From the NCBI GenBank assembly GCA_032718475.1, contig JAUCBJ010007587.1, forward strand, positions 1 to 22,182: a stretch of DNA of 22,182 nt, read 5' to 3'. This DNA comes from Nemertoderma westbladi. Its lineage: Eukaryota; Xenacoelomorpha; Nemertodermatida; Nemertodermatidae. Of the stretch, positions 1-8,907 are shown piece after piece. Position numbers and translations under genes: made by a program. The notes below the pieces were generated by a model. That model did no database searches. It had not been told where the DNA came from and saw only the letters and a program-made list of their open reading frames with translations. Position 1 is the first letter of the stretch. The number at the start of each line of letters is the position of its first letter.

Positions 1-43
1 TAATTTGGCGGGTTAAACTGCCAAAGGTCTGAAAGCGCGAACA
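1..43 (+). repeat. Tail of an upstream LTR copy
   Basis: This stretch matches the last ~45 bases of the two LTRs at 44-971 and 10716-11643, including the TTTGGC...GCCAAA inverted repeat and the end GCGCGAACA. It has about three small differences, two of them single-base deletions, so it looks older than the LTR pair that follows. It abuts the start of the next LTR at position 44 with no spacer. It is therefore the 3' end of another LTR in the same orientation, cut by the window edge. Whether it is a solo LTR or belongs to a complete upstream element cannot be seen. Confidence 0.8.
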
Positions 44-971
44 ACGACGGCTAACAGCTGATATTGCCACGTAGAACATCTCTTTGTTCTTTGTTCTCTC
101 TTTGTTCGGTCGACCAATCAGAGCGTTTTTTCTTTGTGTAAAAGCTGTACAGCAGAATCCCATGATTCAGTACTGACGTTTCCCCCACGCCTAAGAACAC
201 CGGCCGTGGAATGTTTTCTAGCATTAGAGCGTCTTTAATTATAAGATCATCAAACTGTTATCTTGGTCAACTTGGTTAAGTACACTTGCATTATTTACTG
301 CTATTTACTGTGTTGTTAATTGTATCATTCGTTTGCATATTATTAATTGGAGAATATTGATAAACGATCAGAAACCTCAATCTTCTTGATACACTAAGGT
401 TAGAGAGACCGGTTACATATAACAATTTGCGACATACATTATCGTGGTTTGTAATGAGTTCAATGCTACTTAATAGGCCCTACAAATGTCGGTTGTTATT
501 CTCTTTATATATGATTAAAATCAGTGAATATCGGCAATTCAATGTGCAGTTGTGTGCAATAGTCTGTGTGTGTTTGACCGAGTAACAAAGCATTTCCTAA
601 AGAATGCACTTTGGTGATCTATAAGACATACCGTTGTGTATAGTGTAAGTCATAGCTCTGTTTAAATAGATAGAGCGCCACGTCCTAAAGGAACTGCTAA
701 TATTTCCCGAAAGTGAATAATATTTGTCAGAGATTATATATTAACTATCAATCGAATAGTACGGTAGGCCTGCACCGCAATCAAATTAAAGCATCCGAAT
801 CCAGTCTCCCGGGTATATCCAGCGGGTGAATGGTCGCGCACAGACTGGCTTCGGCTAATGTTAGAATTATTATAGGTGTTCAATACTTGTCCTAGGCTAA
901 AGTAGATTTATAACCTAGAAGACATATAGATTTGGCGGGTTGAACTGCCAAAGGTCTTAAAAGCGCGAACA
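44..971 (+). repeat. 5' LTR (928 bp)
   Basis: This is a direct repeat of 10716-11643 with the same length and three substitutions that I could find (near 377, 775 and 941). It ends in GCGCGAACA. A hairpin-capable TTTGGC...GCCAAA element sits at 931-952, close to the 3' end. Possible U3 promoter parts are a CCAAT box at 113-117 within GACCAATCAGAGCG, CT-rich TTTGTTCT repeats just upstream of it, and TATA-like stretches near 503-510 and 733-740. There is no AATAAA; the nearest candidate is ATTAAA near 785. The canonical TG is missing at the start: the shared block begins ACGACGG, directly after another LTR tail. Confidence 0.92.
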
Positions 972-1085
972 ATAACAGTTTGTAAAATTCTTGATTGCAG
1001 TGTAGGCAATAAATACAGTTTAATATTGTTCTGGTAAGAACAATAACAGTTTGTTAAACTTCTGATTGCGGCGTAAGCAATCGAG
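967..1085 (+). repeat. 71 bp tandem duplication at the LTR/leader junction
   Basis: The string GAACAATAACAGTTTG occurs at 967 and again at 1038, followed each time by a similar segment (TTGATTGCAGTGTAGGCAAT versus CTGATTGCGGCGTAAGCAAT). The period is 71 bp, and the second copy is cut at about 48 bp. The repeat begins with the last five bases of the LTR, which makes the exact LTR end ambiguous. Confidence 0.8.
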
Positions 1086-1293
1086 TCGTCGAAAGTACCG
1101 GTCGACCGGTGACCAGTAGGCCCTGACTGCCTGATCACCCGGACCGGTACTTACAACAGTACAGGTACAGCAGTACTATTTCGATTGTGATATTGTATAT
1201 TGTAGGCTGCTAGGGGATTAGGGATTGATCACCCCTCATTCCTTTGTAAGTTAAGATTGAGCAGAAGACGTGTAAGCCTGCTCAGATCGTACA

Positions 1294-1872
1294 GATAATT
1301 TGTAGGCCGGACTGTTGTCTGACTGTTATTAAGTCTGAACGGATTGCAGTGTGTGTAGAGCATCTGTCCAATAAAGTGCTAGTTAGGAACGTAGGGGCTT
1401 CAAGTGCTGTGAGGTAAACCCCCTTTGAAAGAATAAGTCGTACTACTAGGTTAGAACGCATACTAACTAATCATTTCGGAGTCTGCGTATACTGTAGTTT
1501 ATTTAGGCTTGATAGTAGTCTGCCAGCGTTTGGTCTGTACTTTGTTTGTGTAGTCTGTACAGGTAGCGTATAATTCCTATTTAGATAATTTGTAGGCTGG
1601 ATAGTTGTCTGGCTGTTGTTGGGTCTGAGGAAATTTCAGTGTGTGTAGAGTGTATGTCCGATAAAGTGCCAGTTGGGAACGTAGGGGCTTCCAGTGCTGT
1701 GAGGTAAACCCCCTGTGAAAGAATAAGTCGTACTACTAGGTTAGAACGCATACTAACTAACCATTTCGGAGTCTGCACATGCCGTAGTTTGTTTAGGCTT
1801 GATAGTAGTCTGTCAGTATTTAGTCTGCATTTTGTTTGAGTAGTTTGTACGCGTAGCGTAATATTTATTATT
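1294..1872 (+). repeat. 290 bp tandem duplication (two copies)
   Basis: Copy 1 (about 1294-1583) and copy 2 (about 1584-1872) align over their whole length with a period of 290 bp. For example, AGATAATTTGTAGGC occurs at 1293 and 1583, and a long block around AAAGAATAAGTCGTACTACT is identical in both. The copies differ by scattered substitutions and are clearly older than the LTR pair. Confidence 0.9.
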
Positions 1873-2814
1873 CAGAGTTTATGCGATTATTCGCAACATT
1901 CATATCCCCAAGTTTATTCCTACAGTAATTGTGCTTGTTATACATACCGTTATAGTTAAACTAACCCCGGTACTACATCAGGGCTGCTCGGCGTAGGTAA
2001 AGACTGGAGATTTTGTGCTTTGGTCACTCCGGCAGATACCGTGGTTCTTTTAGCTGTTCAAGTATTTTTAACGACTGATTATTTGTTGTACAAGTACTTG
2101 TACCTAATTTAGGGTTTAGTGTACAGTGCTTTCCGAAGGTAATTAGCGTGTAGGCAGTATATTTGTGTTGTAAAGTGGTTAATAGGCACGTTGGTTCTGG
2201 TAGACCGCGGTAATTAACTTCTGGGTAGGAACACTCCGTGATACATAACGTAGTACTTATAGCGATATGGCTATAAGTCGTCAGACGGTGGTATTTTTCC
2301 TATCTGGACAACGCAGTATATTTACTACTACTTATTATTTTCAAATACCGTAGTACCCTGTCCTTTGTAATAACCAGAAAATCTAACCCTTTGTTAGGCT
2401 GGTTTGTAGACTTCTTGTAAAATTACCCTAAAAATTCGGATTTGTAATTTTTGTGTTTATTTAGAGATTGTAATCTCACCCCGAATTGTACGTAATTTGT
2501 AGTATTAAGTAACTTAGGTAAATTAGAATTATTTGTTTTAGTGTCCAACAAGTAGCACTTCACTGAGAGCGCACAGCTTCTGTGTAGTGACTCCCCCAGA
2601 AATAATAACATTTATTTCAAATATTGACAAAACCCATTTTAACGGGTATATATATTATAAATCAACTTAAACGATTTATAAAATAGTAGGCCTGCCATAC
2701 AACAATTAGGTCTCAATATCAGTTGGACTACTGCTCAAATAACGGTAATAAAGTAAGTAAAGTAACCAAGTAACCCTTAAAATTCAGAAATTCAATTATT
2801 CTAAAATAATTGAC

Positions 2815-3068
2815 ATACCGGTATTTACAATAGGCTTATTATATTTATTTCTATAAATTTAGGCTAAATTATATACCGGTATTCTGTAATTAATTCTAGT
2901 CTGTAATTATACTTATATATAATATACATTATAAGTGTAAGCTGTATACCGGTATTCACGATAGGCCTATTATATATTTATATATATATGTGCTGAAATT
3001 ACCTACCGGTATTCTGTGGCAAACCTAGTCTGTGGTGACACTTATATATACCATAAGCATACCGGTAT
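2815..3068 (+). repeat. Array of ATACCGGTAT palindromes
   Basis: The 10 bp palindrome ATACCGGTAT (or CTACCGGTAT at 3003) starts at 2815, 2873, 2946, 3003 and 3059. The copies alternate in context: one is followed by YACRATAGGCYTATTATAT, the next by CTGT...CTAGTCTGT and then ACTTATATAT. The unit is therefore an imperfect dimer of about 131 bp containing two palindromes. It lies directly upstream of gag. Confidence 0.8.
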
Positions 3069-3205
3069 TCTAATATATTATATATATATCACGCTACACT
3101 GAGTAGCAGTATCGGTAATTAATTATTAGGCTAACCGTGATACTGAATTACTAGACTTGCTTTAACTGTATTTATAGCCGTAGGCATTCAACTGTGTAAA
3201 CAAAC

Positions 3206-4054
3206 ATGTCTGACACAACCCAATCACTGTCGGATAGTCTCCTAGAAAGTGTTAGAATGACTGTTAGACAGTGTCTTAAAAAGATCAGTGACCCAGATCC
3301 AAGTATAGAACATCCTAGATCCAAGTCTAAGTCACCTCCTGCTGTAAGAAAGGTCATCCCTACAGAAGTAGTGTCAGACCCTAGGCTAGTAGAACACCGT
3401 AGGTCCATCATCGGCACTCGGGCCCAAGTCAAGCGGGATCAAGAAGCAGTTGTTAAACAGCAGCAACATCCTAGCCAAGAACCTAGTTTTCAGCGGCCCG
3501 ATAGCTCCAGTAGTTCGGATACTGTTGAGCGGACGCCCGAATGCGGAGCGAAGATGGCGGATACGGTTTATGATGAGCGGCCAACCTATGAAGAATCAAC
3601 CGACGCCACTTTTTCTCAAGAAGAAAGCGAAGTGACAGCGGGGGGGCCGCAAAAGAGAGACGCTATTGATATTTATCTGTCAGACTATCAGCGATTCCTA
3701 GGAGACGAAGAGTTGAGGAGACGACTGTCTGGACTTCGCCCTAATAGTGAAGGAACCAAGCTTGTGTTGGACGCAATCGATGCGGAAATGTTAGCTGCGA
3801 ACCAAGCTAAATTTGATGAACGCCTCCGCATCACTAGAGTCCAGGAAGAACAAGTAAAGAAAAAACATATAGAAGACAGAAAGGCAGCGGCAGTAGCAGC
3901 AGCAGTGGCATCGGCAGAAGCTGAAAGAAAAGCGGCCGAAGTGGAAAGAAGGGCTGCAGAGGCAGTGGCAGAAGCAGAACGGAGAGCGGCTGAAGAAACC
4001 ACCCAACTAGAATTGGAAAACATTCAGGAGAATCAAGACTGCATAAATAAATAG
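3206..4054 (+). CDS. Gag N-terminal segment, coiled-coil rich (282 aa to TAG)
   Basis: This is the first coding piece of the element. The N-terminal 60 residues are Ser-rich (MSDTTQSLSDSLLESVRM). Residues ~85-150 are polar and acidic, without recognisable domains. Residues ~205-275 are dominated by Ala, Glu, Arg and Lys in a long charged helix with repeats such as AEAERKAAEVERRAAEA, which should form a coiled coil and could drive Gag self-assembly. It ends at TAG 4052-4054, but coding-like sequence continues in the same frame directly afterwards, so the stop looks like a lesion rather than the natural end. I do not recognise a conserved domain here, and BEL/Pao Gag N-termini are generally poorly conserved. 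Minus-strand readings of the same DNA are Ala/Ser shadows. Confidence 0.65.
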   Translation: MSDTTQSLSDSLLESVRMTVRQCLKKISDPDPSIEHPRSKSKSPPAVRKVIPTEVVSDPRLVEHRRSIIGTRAQVKRDQEAVVKQQQHPSQEPSFQRPDSSSSSDTVERTPECGAKMADTVYDERPTYEESTDATFSQEESEVTAGGPQKRDAIDIYLSDYQRFLGDEELRRRLSGLRPNSEGTKLVLDAIDAEMLAANQAKFDERLRITRVQEEQVKKKHIEDRKAAAVAAAVASAEAERKAAEVERRAAEAVAEAERRAAEETTQLELENIQENQDCINK

Positions 4055-4630
4055 TTAACAGCTAGTCAAATGCAGATGATGGGTCGATCTACTCCCAAAA
4101 GACAGGGATATACATCATCTGAGGAAGGCGATACCACCGATACTGAAGGCAAAGGAAATAGATCTCGTCTAAGCAGACGTAGAAGAACATCACACCGTCA
4201 GAAATTGCCTGATTTGCCTCCAGCTGTTAGAAGGCAACTAAATAACACCAACTTAGGTAGTACAGAACCCACAGACCAAATAATTAAAATAGAAAGACTC
4301 TCTACTATAGTAGATGAGCCTGAAACAATTAGGCCTGTTCTTGAAATCACCCCTTCGGTGATAGAGACACCTGTGCTCCCTGAACCTACCTCTAAAATCC
4401 CTCTGCACAGCACCAAGCTACCTGTGCCCAGCAGAACAGCCCATGAGACAGTTCATGTCCTGGACTCCGAGCGAAATATTCATGATTTGTCGCCCGTTGT
4501 CCCTCGTCCGCCCGCTACAACGTTGGCGACTCCCGCTTCGGCGGTCGAATGGGTGGATGAGAGACGACGGGGATGGATCTCCTGCTCGGGCAGATGCAGG
4601 AGACCGTTCAGCGATTCAAGGGCACAGTGA
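4055..4630 (+). CDS. Gag segment 2, same frame as segment 1
   Basis: This piece continues frame 2 beyond the TAG; an internal ATG is at 4070. The protein starts basic (STPKRQGYTSSEEGDTTDTE, then SRLSRRRRTSHRQK) and becomes rich in proline, threonine and valine (residues ~75-160), as expected of a linker. After about 4570 the frame reads as low-sense sequence and stops at 4628-4630, while frame 1 takes over with helical, Gln/Glu-rich sequence. TGA at 4558-4560 in frame 1 limits the switch to 4561-4630; the G4 run at 4569-4572 is the likeliest site. Confidence 0.6.
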   Translation, partial: LTASQMQMMGRSTPKRQGYTSSEEGDTTDTEGKGNRSRLSRRRRTSHRQKLPDLPPAVRRQLNNTNLGSTEPTDQIIKIERLSTIVDEPETIRPVLEITPSVIETPVLPEPTSKIPLHSTKLPVPSRTAHETVHVLDSERNIHDLSPVVPRPPATTLATPASAVEWVDERRRGWISCSGRCRRPFSDSRAQ

Positions 4631-5145
4631 GGGAAAGTAGGTTAGAGTTGCAAGAAGTGCAGCAAAGTATCGCGTTAGAATGCGATAAATTAGTAAATAC
4701 ACAAAAGGGTATACCACCACCCTCGGTAACAATGTGTCAACCTGTTAGGTCTGAAGTATCTCATGCGCAAGGTGTGGAGCCTACACGCATCTATACTGCT
4801 AGCGAAGTAGAAACTCCTATAGTGAACCCTATTAAGGGTAATTATAGACCTGTTGATAATGATATTCCCTATAGACCTGATCATAATCCGAGAAATTTAT
4901 ATACCGATAACTCGATATTAAATAACACGATGGCCCAAGAAAGTTTTACGCGTCAAATGGCTAGAACCGAAACCCGGCAAGCGGTAAAGGTGGGAGAGAT
5001 AGTCAAGTTCAATGGAGATGAGATGAAATGGTTACCTTTTAATGAATATTATAAAGATAACTACAGAACTCTGTACTATCTAACGGAGAGAAACTTAGAT
5101 TCCTCATCGAGTGCTTGGAAGGATCTCCCAAGTCAATGGCGTTAA
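4561..5145 (+). CDS. Gag segment 3, start of the DUF1759-like capsid region
   Basis: Frame 1 opens after a TGA at 4558-4560. It begins with a predicted helix (QMQETVQRFKGTVRESRLEL), followed by a polar stretch, and ends with VKFNGDEMKWLPFNEYYKDN. That string resembles the start of the DUF1759 capsid-like domain of BEL/Pao Gag (typically K-F-x-G-D ... W-x-x-F). From about 5095 this frame loses the family pattern and stops at 5143-5145, while frame 3 carries the continuation. One missing or extra base in the short A run near 5090-5093 explains the switch. Confidence 0.7.
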   Translation, partial: ETTGMDLLLGQMQETVQRFKGTVRESRLELQEVQQSIALECDKLVNTQKGIPPPSVTMCQPVRSEVSHAQGVEPTRIYTASEVETPIVNPIKGNYRPVDNDIPYRPDHNPRNLYTDNSILNNTMAQESFTRQMARTETRQAVKVGEIVKFNGDEMKWLPFNEYYKDNYRTLYYLTERNLDSSSSAWKDLPSQWR

Positions 5146-7271
5146 AGTTTATTGGACATCCAGACGGATTAAGACAAGTTTGGGATACACTGAACATCAG
5201 GTATGGTAATAGGACTAACATAGCTAGGTATTTATATGCTAAATTAATGGCGCCCCGAAAGTTTCTTAGCAGCGGGATTATAGAGTTTTCCGACGAGATT
5301 CAGGAGATCTGTAGACAACTAGATTGGTTAGATAAGTCTCATGAATACCAGAATTCTATGGTTGTAGGAGCCTTAGCATCTAATTTGCCCAAGGGCGGAG
5401 TAGGTACACGCTGGGATAAGACAGTGTTATATATGATGGAACAACAACGAAGAGATCCTACCATGGCTGATCTCATGTCATTCTTAGATGGAGAGGTAAA
5501 ATTACAGCTCCTAAAACAGTCCAGAGAGAAGACACCAGAAAATAAGGTAAGTGAGAAACCCGTTTCTAGGAGAAAGGTAATACCAGTGTGTTATACAGAC
5601 GATGGCGAAAGCCAGGCTTCTCAAGAGGAAGACAGCGGGAAAGACACTGCAAGATCTTACTATGACAACACAGCGCCTAAAGAACAGGTAAGTAAATTCA
5701 AATCTCGAACCAATGACAGGAGAGAACCTGTAAGAAAAACTCCTCCTACGTCTCCTAAGAGAATTCAGGTAAGAAAGCCCGAAGAAAGAACGAGTGTGCA
5801 CAATGTTATTCAAAATAAGGTAAGTAACATCAAACCGAAATGTGTGCTATGTGACGGGACCCACCGTTTGAATATGTGTGATAAATTCCTAAAGAAATCA
5901 TTAACGGAGAGACGGGAAGTCATGTGGGATAAGCGGTTGTGTTATAATTGTCTCAGACGAGGACACCAACGGCGAACCTGTTACTCCGACGCAAGGTGTG
6001 CGAAGTGCGGCGCGAAACATCATCTCTTGTTGCACACTGAATTCGAACGAAACAGCCCGAGTCAGGTAAGTGAGTCCGAACTACATGTCCAATTCAGTGA
6101 TGTGAACGACACTGACCAAAGTTCTGAGATGGAAGGATTCTATACGGACGAATTCTCAGACGAAAACGAATCCTGTTACCTGACAAATACCGCAGTGTAT
6201 CGAGCACTTACGTATGAAAAGGACACCGACAGCGAGCTCCCCCTAACTACTTCTGACAGACAACCATCTTGGAAAGCACCAACTTCCAATGTAGGAATCC
6301 GAGAATTTCCTGTAGTACAGTTAAGGGTCCACGGACCTACAAGGAGTTATATAGTGAACGCCCTCCTTGACTCCGGTAGTACAGGAACATTCATCGACAA
6401 AGAACTAGCCGAAGACATCTTTGCTGGACAACCCAAGTTCCGAACTAAGCTAAACAAGTCAGGAATTATGCAGGTTTGGAAATCTACCGTAATAGCGGAT
6501 TATTATGTAGGCGCGTTGTCCACCCCCCAGGATGAACTAGGAGAACACAGCATAAGGTCAGTAAAAATGGTAGCGATAAAGAACTTCGCGACCAGCCAAG
6601 TGGAACCTTATAACTGGGATGAGGACGATTTCACCCAGCAGCTTGAAATACCTAGATTCAACACCGATTACCCTGGAGTCCAAATACTCATCGGTCAAAA
6701 TGCGCATGAAGCGCTCGAGACATTGGAGAAACGGCCTGCTCAACCGCAACCACTACAAGTCTATGCGGGAAGAACTAGAGTAGGTTGGTACTTTACTGGC
6801 CCTTCTCGTAGAACTCTTATGGAAAGATTACCAAAAGAACAGGTATATCAATTAAGTGAACGGGAAGTGGAGAGCAGTGAAGTTGACGACCCAACTGAGG
6901 GAACACCATACTCCTCAGATAATGACGACATCAACTCCAATGTAGATCAATGGAGACATTGCCCCGAGACGATCAATCCAGCCGACATCGCTTCCAGAGG
7001 AGCAACTCCTCAAGAACTTACAGATACTCCAGACCGGTTAGGTGGACCCGACTTCCTAAGTAAAGAAGATGAATGGCCTCCTCATCTTACCCCGGTGAAG
7101 ATTAGACAGGCCAAGGGAGCGGAGAAAGTAACACAACAACTCAATCGCCCAGCTGGTCGTTTATGTTTACTGGAAAAAAACCGAAAACTGTCCGGAAACT
7201 ATGGAAGGCAAGATACTCTTCCCACGACCACCTCCCTAATCCGACAAATATCTAGGGACTCCATAACGTAA
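5115..7271 (+). CDS. Gag C-terminus, zinc knuckles, protease and residual pol tail (718 aa)
   Basis: Residues 1-135 continue the DUF1759-like Gag region (VWDTLNIRYGNRTNIARYLY). Three zinc-binding motifs follow: CX2CX3HX4C from C243, a canonical CX2CX4HX4C from C276, and a CX2C...HH...H motif from C295, the usual BEL/Pao trio for RNA binding. An aspartic protease of the Pao (A16-like) type has its DSGS site at D419 and the family motifs IGQN (~526) and GWYFTGP (~557). Normally ~400 residues of reverse transcriptase and RNase H would follow. Instead the chain passes within ~45 residues to the RNase H end motif WRHCPETINPADIASRG (W613) and the linker GGPDFL...EW (~643-656). It then goes directly to RPAGRLCLLE (~677-686), which resembles the last residues of BEL/Pao pol after integrase. 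No YVDD box, RNase H acidic residues or integrase D,D,E remain. Confidence 0.85.
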   Translation: MEGSPKSMALKFIGHPDGLRQVWDTLNIRYGNRTNIARYLYAKLMAPRKFLSSGIIEFSDEIQEICRQLDWLDKSHEYQNSMVVGALASNLPKGGVGTRWDKTVLYMMEQQRRDPTMADLMSFLDGEVKLQLLKQSREKTPENKVSEKPVSRRKVIPVCYTDDGESQASQEEDSGKDTARSYYDNTAPKEQVSKFKSRTNDRREPVRKTPPTSPKRIQVRKPEERTSVHNVIQNKVSNIKPKCVLCDGTHRLNMCDKFLKKSLTERREVMWDKRLCYNCLRRGHQRRTCYSDARCAKCGAKHHLLLHTEFERNSPSQVSESELHVQFSDVNDTDQSSEMEGFYTDEFSDENESCYLTNTAVYRALTYEKDTDSELPLTTSDRQPSWKAPTSNVGIREFPVVQLRVHGPTRSYIVNALLDSGSTGTFIDKELAEDIFAGQPKFRTKLNKSGIMQVWKSTVIADYYVGALSTPQDELGEHSIRSVKMVAIKNFATSQVEPYNWDEDDFTQQLEIPRFNTDYPGVQILIGQNAHEALETLEKRPAQPQPLQVYAGRTRVGWYFTGPSRRTLMERLPKEQVYQLSEREVESSEVDDPTEGTPYSSDNDDINSNVDQWRHCPETINPADIASRGATPQELTDTPDRLGGPDFLSKEDEWPPHLTPVKIRQAKGAEKVTQQLNRPAGRLCLLEKNRKLSGNYGRQDTLPTTTSLIRQISRDSIT
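5544..6072 (+). promoter_or_regulatory. Cluster of five consensus 5' splice sites in one codon phase
   Basis: MAG|GTAAGN occurs five times: GT at 5547 (AAG|GTAAGTG), 5688 (CAG|GTAAGTA), 5769 (CAG|GTAAGAA), 5820 (AAG|GTAAGTA) and 6066 (CAG|GTAAGTG). Four are perfect matches to the metazoan donor consensus through +5 and +6. All fall in the same phase and encode K/Q-V-S/R. They flank and interrupt the zinc-knuckle region. A donor here could join to an acceptor in the spacer and make a subgenomic mRNA for the second gene at 8908. A weak acceptor candidate, TATATAGCAG, lies just upstream of that ATG. Use as splice sites is inferred. Confidence 0.45.
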
Positions 7272-8907
7272 CAACATATGGAGCGGGTGTGTGACTATAT
7301 TATTTATATATTTTTTTATTGTTTTATATTATGTATGTATTATTATGTAATTTTATTATAATCGTTTTCTTTAATTTTATTTAGTAGAATGTTATTTTAG
7401 CGATTATTTAGTAGATTAGTGCAATATATTCGCGTTTATTAGTAATTATGTATATTATATTTAGGGCGACGGCGAGAAATAATTATTTTTCTCTTTCCTT
7501 ACTGTCCGTATCATATTATAAATACGTGACTACAGTAAGATGAAATATCCGTACTTATTAAAGTACAATAAAGCCACTACTATATTTAAGTATTATTGGT
7601 AGGCAGAGTATTAGGAATGCAAAGTTCAGATCCTCGTGTCTCAGCTAAACCAAGCTCTGGGTAGACCTTGGAAACGACTTGCCTCTTCACACTGACATTT
7701 CTTCGTGCGATATTGCTCTCATACCGTATATTAAATAATACATATAGTAGCGTGATGTCCCTTTAACAGTAGCGTAAAACGCAAAATAAATCTGTTAAAC
7801 CCTTTGACCATCTGCAATTCTAGTCGATTAAGATATCGCGGCACCCACCGATATACTTGAAAGACAAATTCTAGAATCAGTGGTTAACGTCCCCAGGCAA
7901 GTTCTGGAATAAACTGGTGCCCATCCTAAATATTAATTATTAATATTTACAAAATCTGTCAAATATCAGATCCTTTAAAATTCTAGTCGATTAAGATATC
8001 GTAGCACTTACCGATACTCTTAAAAAGACAAAATTCCTAGAATCAAGGATCCCAGTCCCCAGATACATTCTGGAATAAAATTGTGTCTATTTAACATTAA
8101 ATAATAAAATTACGGGAATAAATTTAAATTCATCTTTTAATGAATTTGATAAATTGTTATTTTATACAATTTATAATATTCCCAAAATTCCATTAATTAA
8201 TAGATCATGGGAGCGGAGATTCACCTCTTAAGTGTATTAGTGTGCGAGAATCTCCAATATAGAGTCAATAGCCGATAAAATTCATAAAATCATATATAGA
8301 GATGATATTGACCATTAAAGACTTACTATTAAATAGCATCCCAGATCTGTATGCATGGGAATTACCCTAACTCTACCGCTAGCTTTCCATAATGTCACCA
8401 TGGCAACAACCACGCTAGAATTAGAAGTGAGTTAAAAGAACAATAAAAAGCTTGCCCATTGAATAGCATACGGAATAAATAGCACACCGCTAGTATCCAA
8501 GGATACATAATAACAACGTGACATTCTGGAAGGCACTTGACTAACGGAGAAATGACCCGAATGTGTGATAGAATGTGTACAATTTGTGACAGTTACGTGG
8601 AATTTGTGCGTTTGTAGGTGAATGTTACTACTAAGGTGTGTTTACAGTAGCGAGTCGCAATTGTGAAAGTAACCCTAACTCTCCAGTAAGAACCTGAAGT
8701 ATATCTAAGCCTTTGGGACGGACGGTGGAGTGGCTCGTGCTGGTTGTTATAGTCGTTGTGCAGCTACGACGTTGGCGATAGGCACATCGGCGAAAGTACA
8801 CCAGCGCTGAGGATCTCGCACTGTCCGGGGGCAGAGAGGGGTAGGCAGCGACGCCCGCTCGCTTAAATATAAACTCATTATAATATGGATAAACTTATAT
8901 AGCAGAT
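7272..8907 (+). other. Internal spacer between pol remnant and second gene
   Basis: The 1.6 kb is AT-rich and I find no coding sequence, not even integrase fragments. It contains a 163 bp tandem duplication (listed separately), a short GGAGATTC/GAATCTCC inverted repeat at about 8216-8260, and a GC-richer patch at 8720-8870. The word GGGAGCGG or a close variant recurs after the pol stop (about 7279), at about 8209 and at about 10500. It is the most purine-rich motif in the region, but it is not placed next to the 3' LTR. Confidence 0.6.
7783..8108 (+). repeat. 163 bp tandem duplication in the spacer
   Basis: AATTCTAGTCGATTAAGATATCG occurs in both copies, starting at 7816 and 7979 (the last three bases are shared as ATCG). 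It is followed in each by a similar series: CACY.ACCGATA, AGACAAA, CTAGAATCA, GTCCCCAG and TTCTGGAATAAA. The two copies are about 80% alike by eye, so this is an old duplication. The ending CTGGAATAAA gives each copy a poly(A)-signal-like AATAAA. Confidence 0.85.

Larger units (their letters stand above)
972..3205 (+). other. Long untranslated leader of the retrotransposon
   Basis: These 2.2 kb between the 5' LTR and the first gag ATG contain no ORF that I believe in. They do contain layered duplications: a 71 bp repeat next to the LTR, a 290 bp tandem duplication, and an AT-rich stretch with repeated ATACCGGTAT palindromes, each listed separately. No tRNA-complementary primer site starting TGG is visible just after the LTR. 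The length is unusual for a BEL/Pao leader and resembles an expanded packaging or regulatory region, which is an inference. Confidence 0.7.
3206..7271 (+). pseudogene. BEL/Pao gag-protease-pol, broken and internally deleted
   Basis: BEL/Pao elements usually carry one long gag-pol ORF. Here the same order of domains is spread over three frames. The first ATG at 3206 has A at -3. The reading runs in frame 2 to about 4570 with a TAG at 4052-4054, in frame 1 from about 4570 to about 5095, then in frame 3 to the stop at 7269-7271. The two frame changes lie at a G4 run (4569-4572) and an A3 run (about 5090-5093), as expected for single-base indels. Two further lesions are in-frame deletions that remove reverse transcriptase with most of RNase H (join between about 6895 and 6945) and the integrase (join near 7090-7110). 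The product could at most supply gag and protease fragments. Confidence 0.85.

Noticed and set aside
931-952. TGGCGGGTTGAACTGCC as a tRNA primer-binding site
   Set aside because: It lies inside both LTR copies and is a near-palindrome. A primer site should be outside the 5' LTR and absent after the 3' LTR, and the complement does not look like a tRNA 3' end.
3688-4023. Minus-strand Ala/Ser-rich ORFs opposite gag
   Set aside because: They are shadows of the Ala/Glu-rich coiled coil on the plus strand.
4052-5145. Stop readthrough and programmed frameshifts joining the gag pieces
   Set aside because: BEL/Pao elements normally use one ORF. The breaks lie at plain short G and A runs and one TAG without a recognised readthrough context or adjoining pseudoknot, and the second gene carries similar random lesions. 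Mutation is simpler.
7279-7300. GGAGCGGG followed by TGTG as a polypurine tract and LTR start
   Set aside because: The following sequence has no direct-repeat partner near the element's 5' end, so no LTR begins here.
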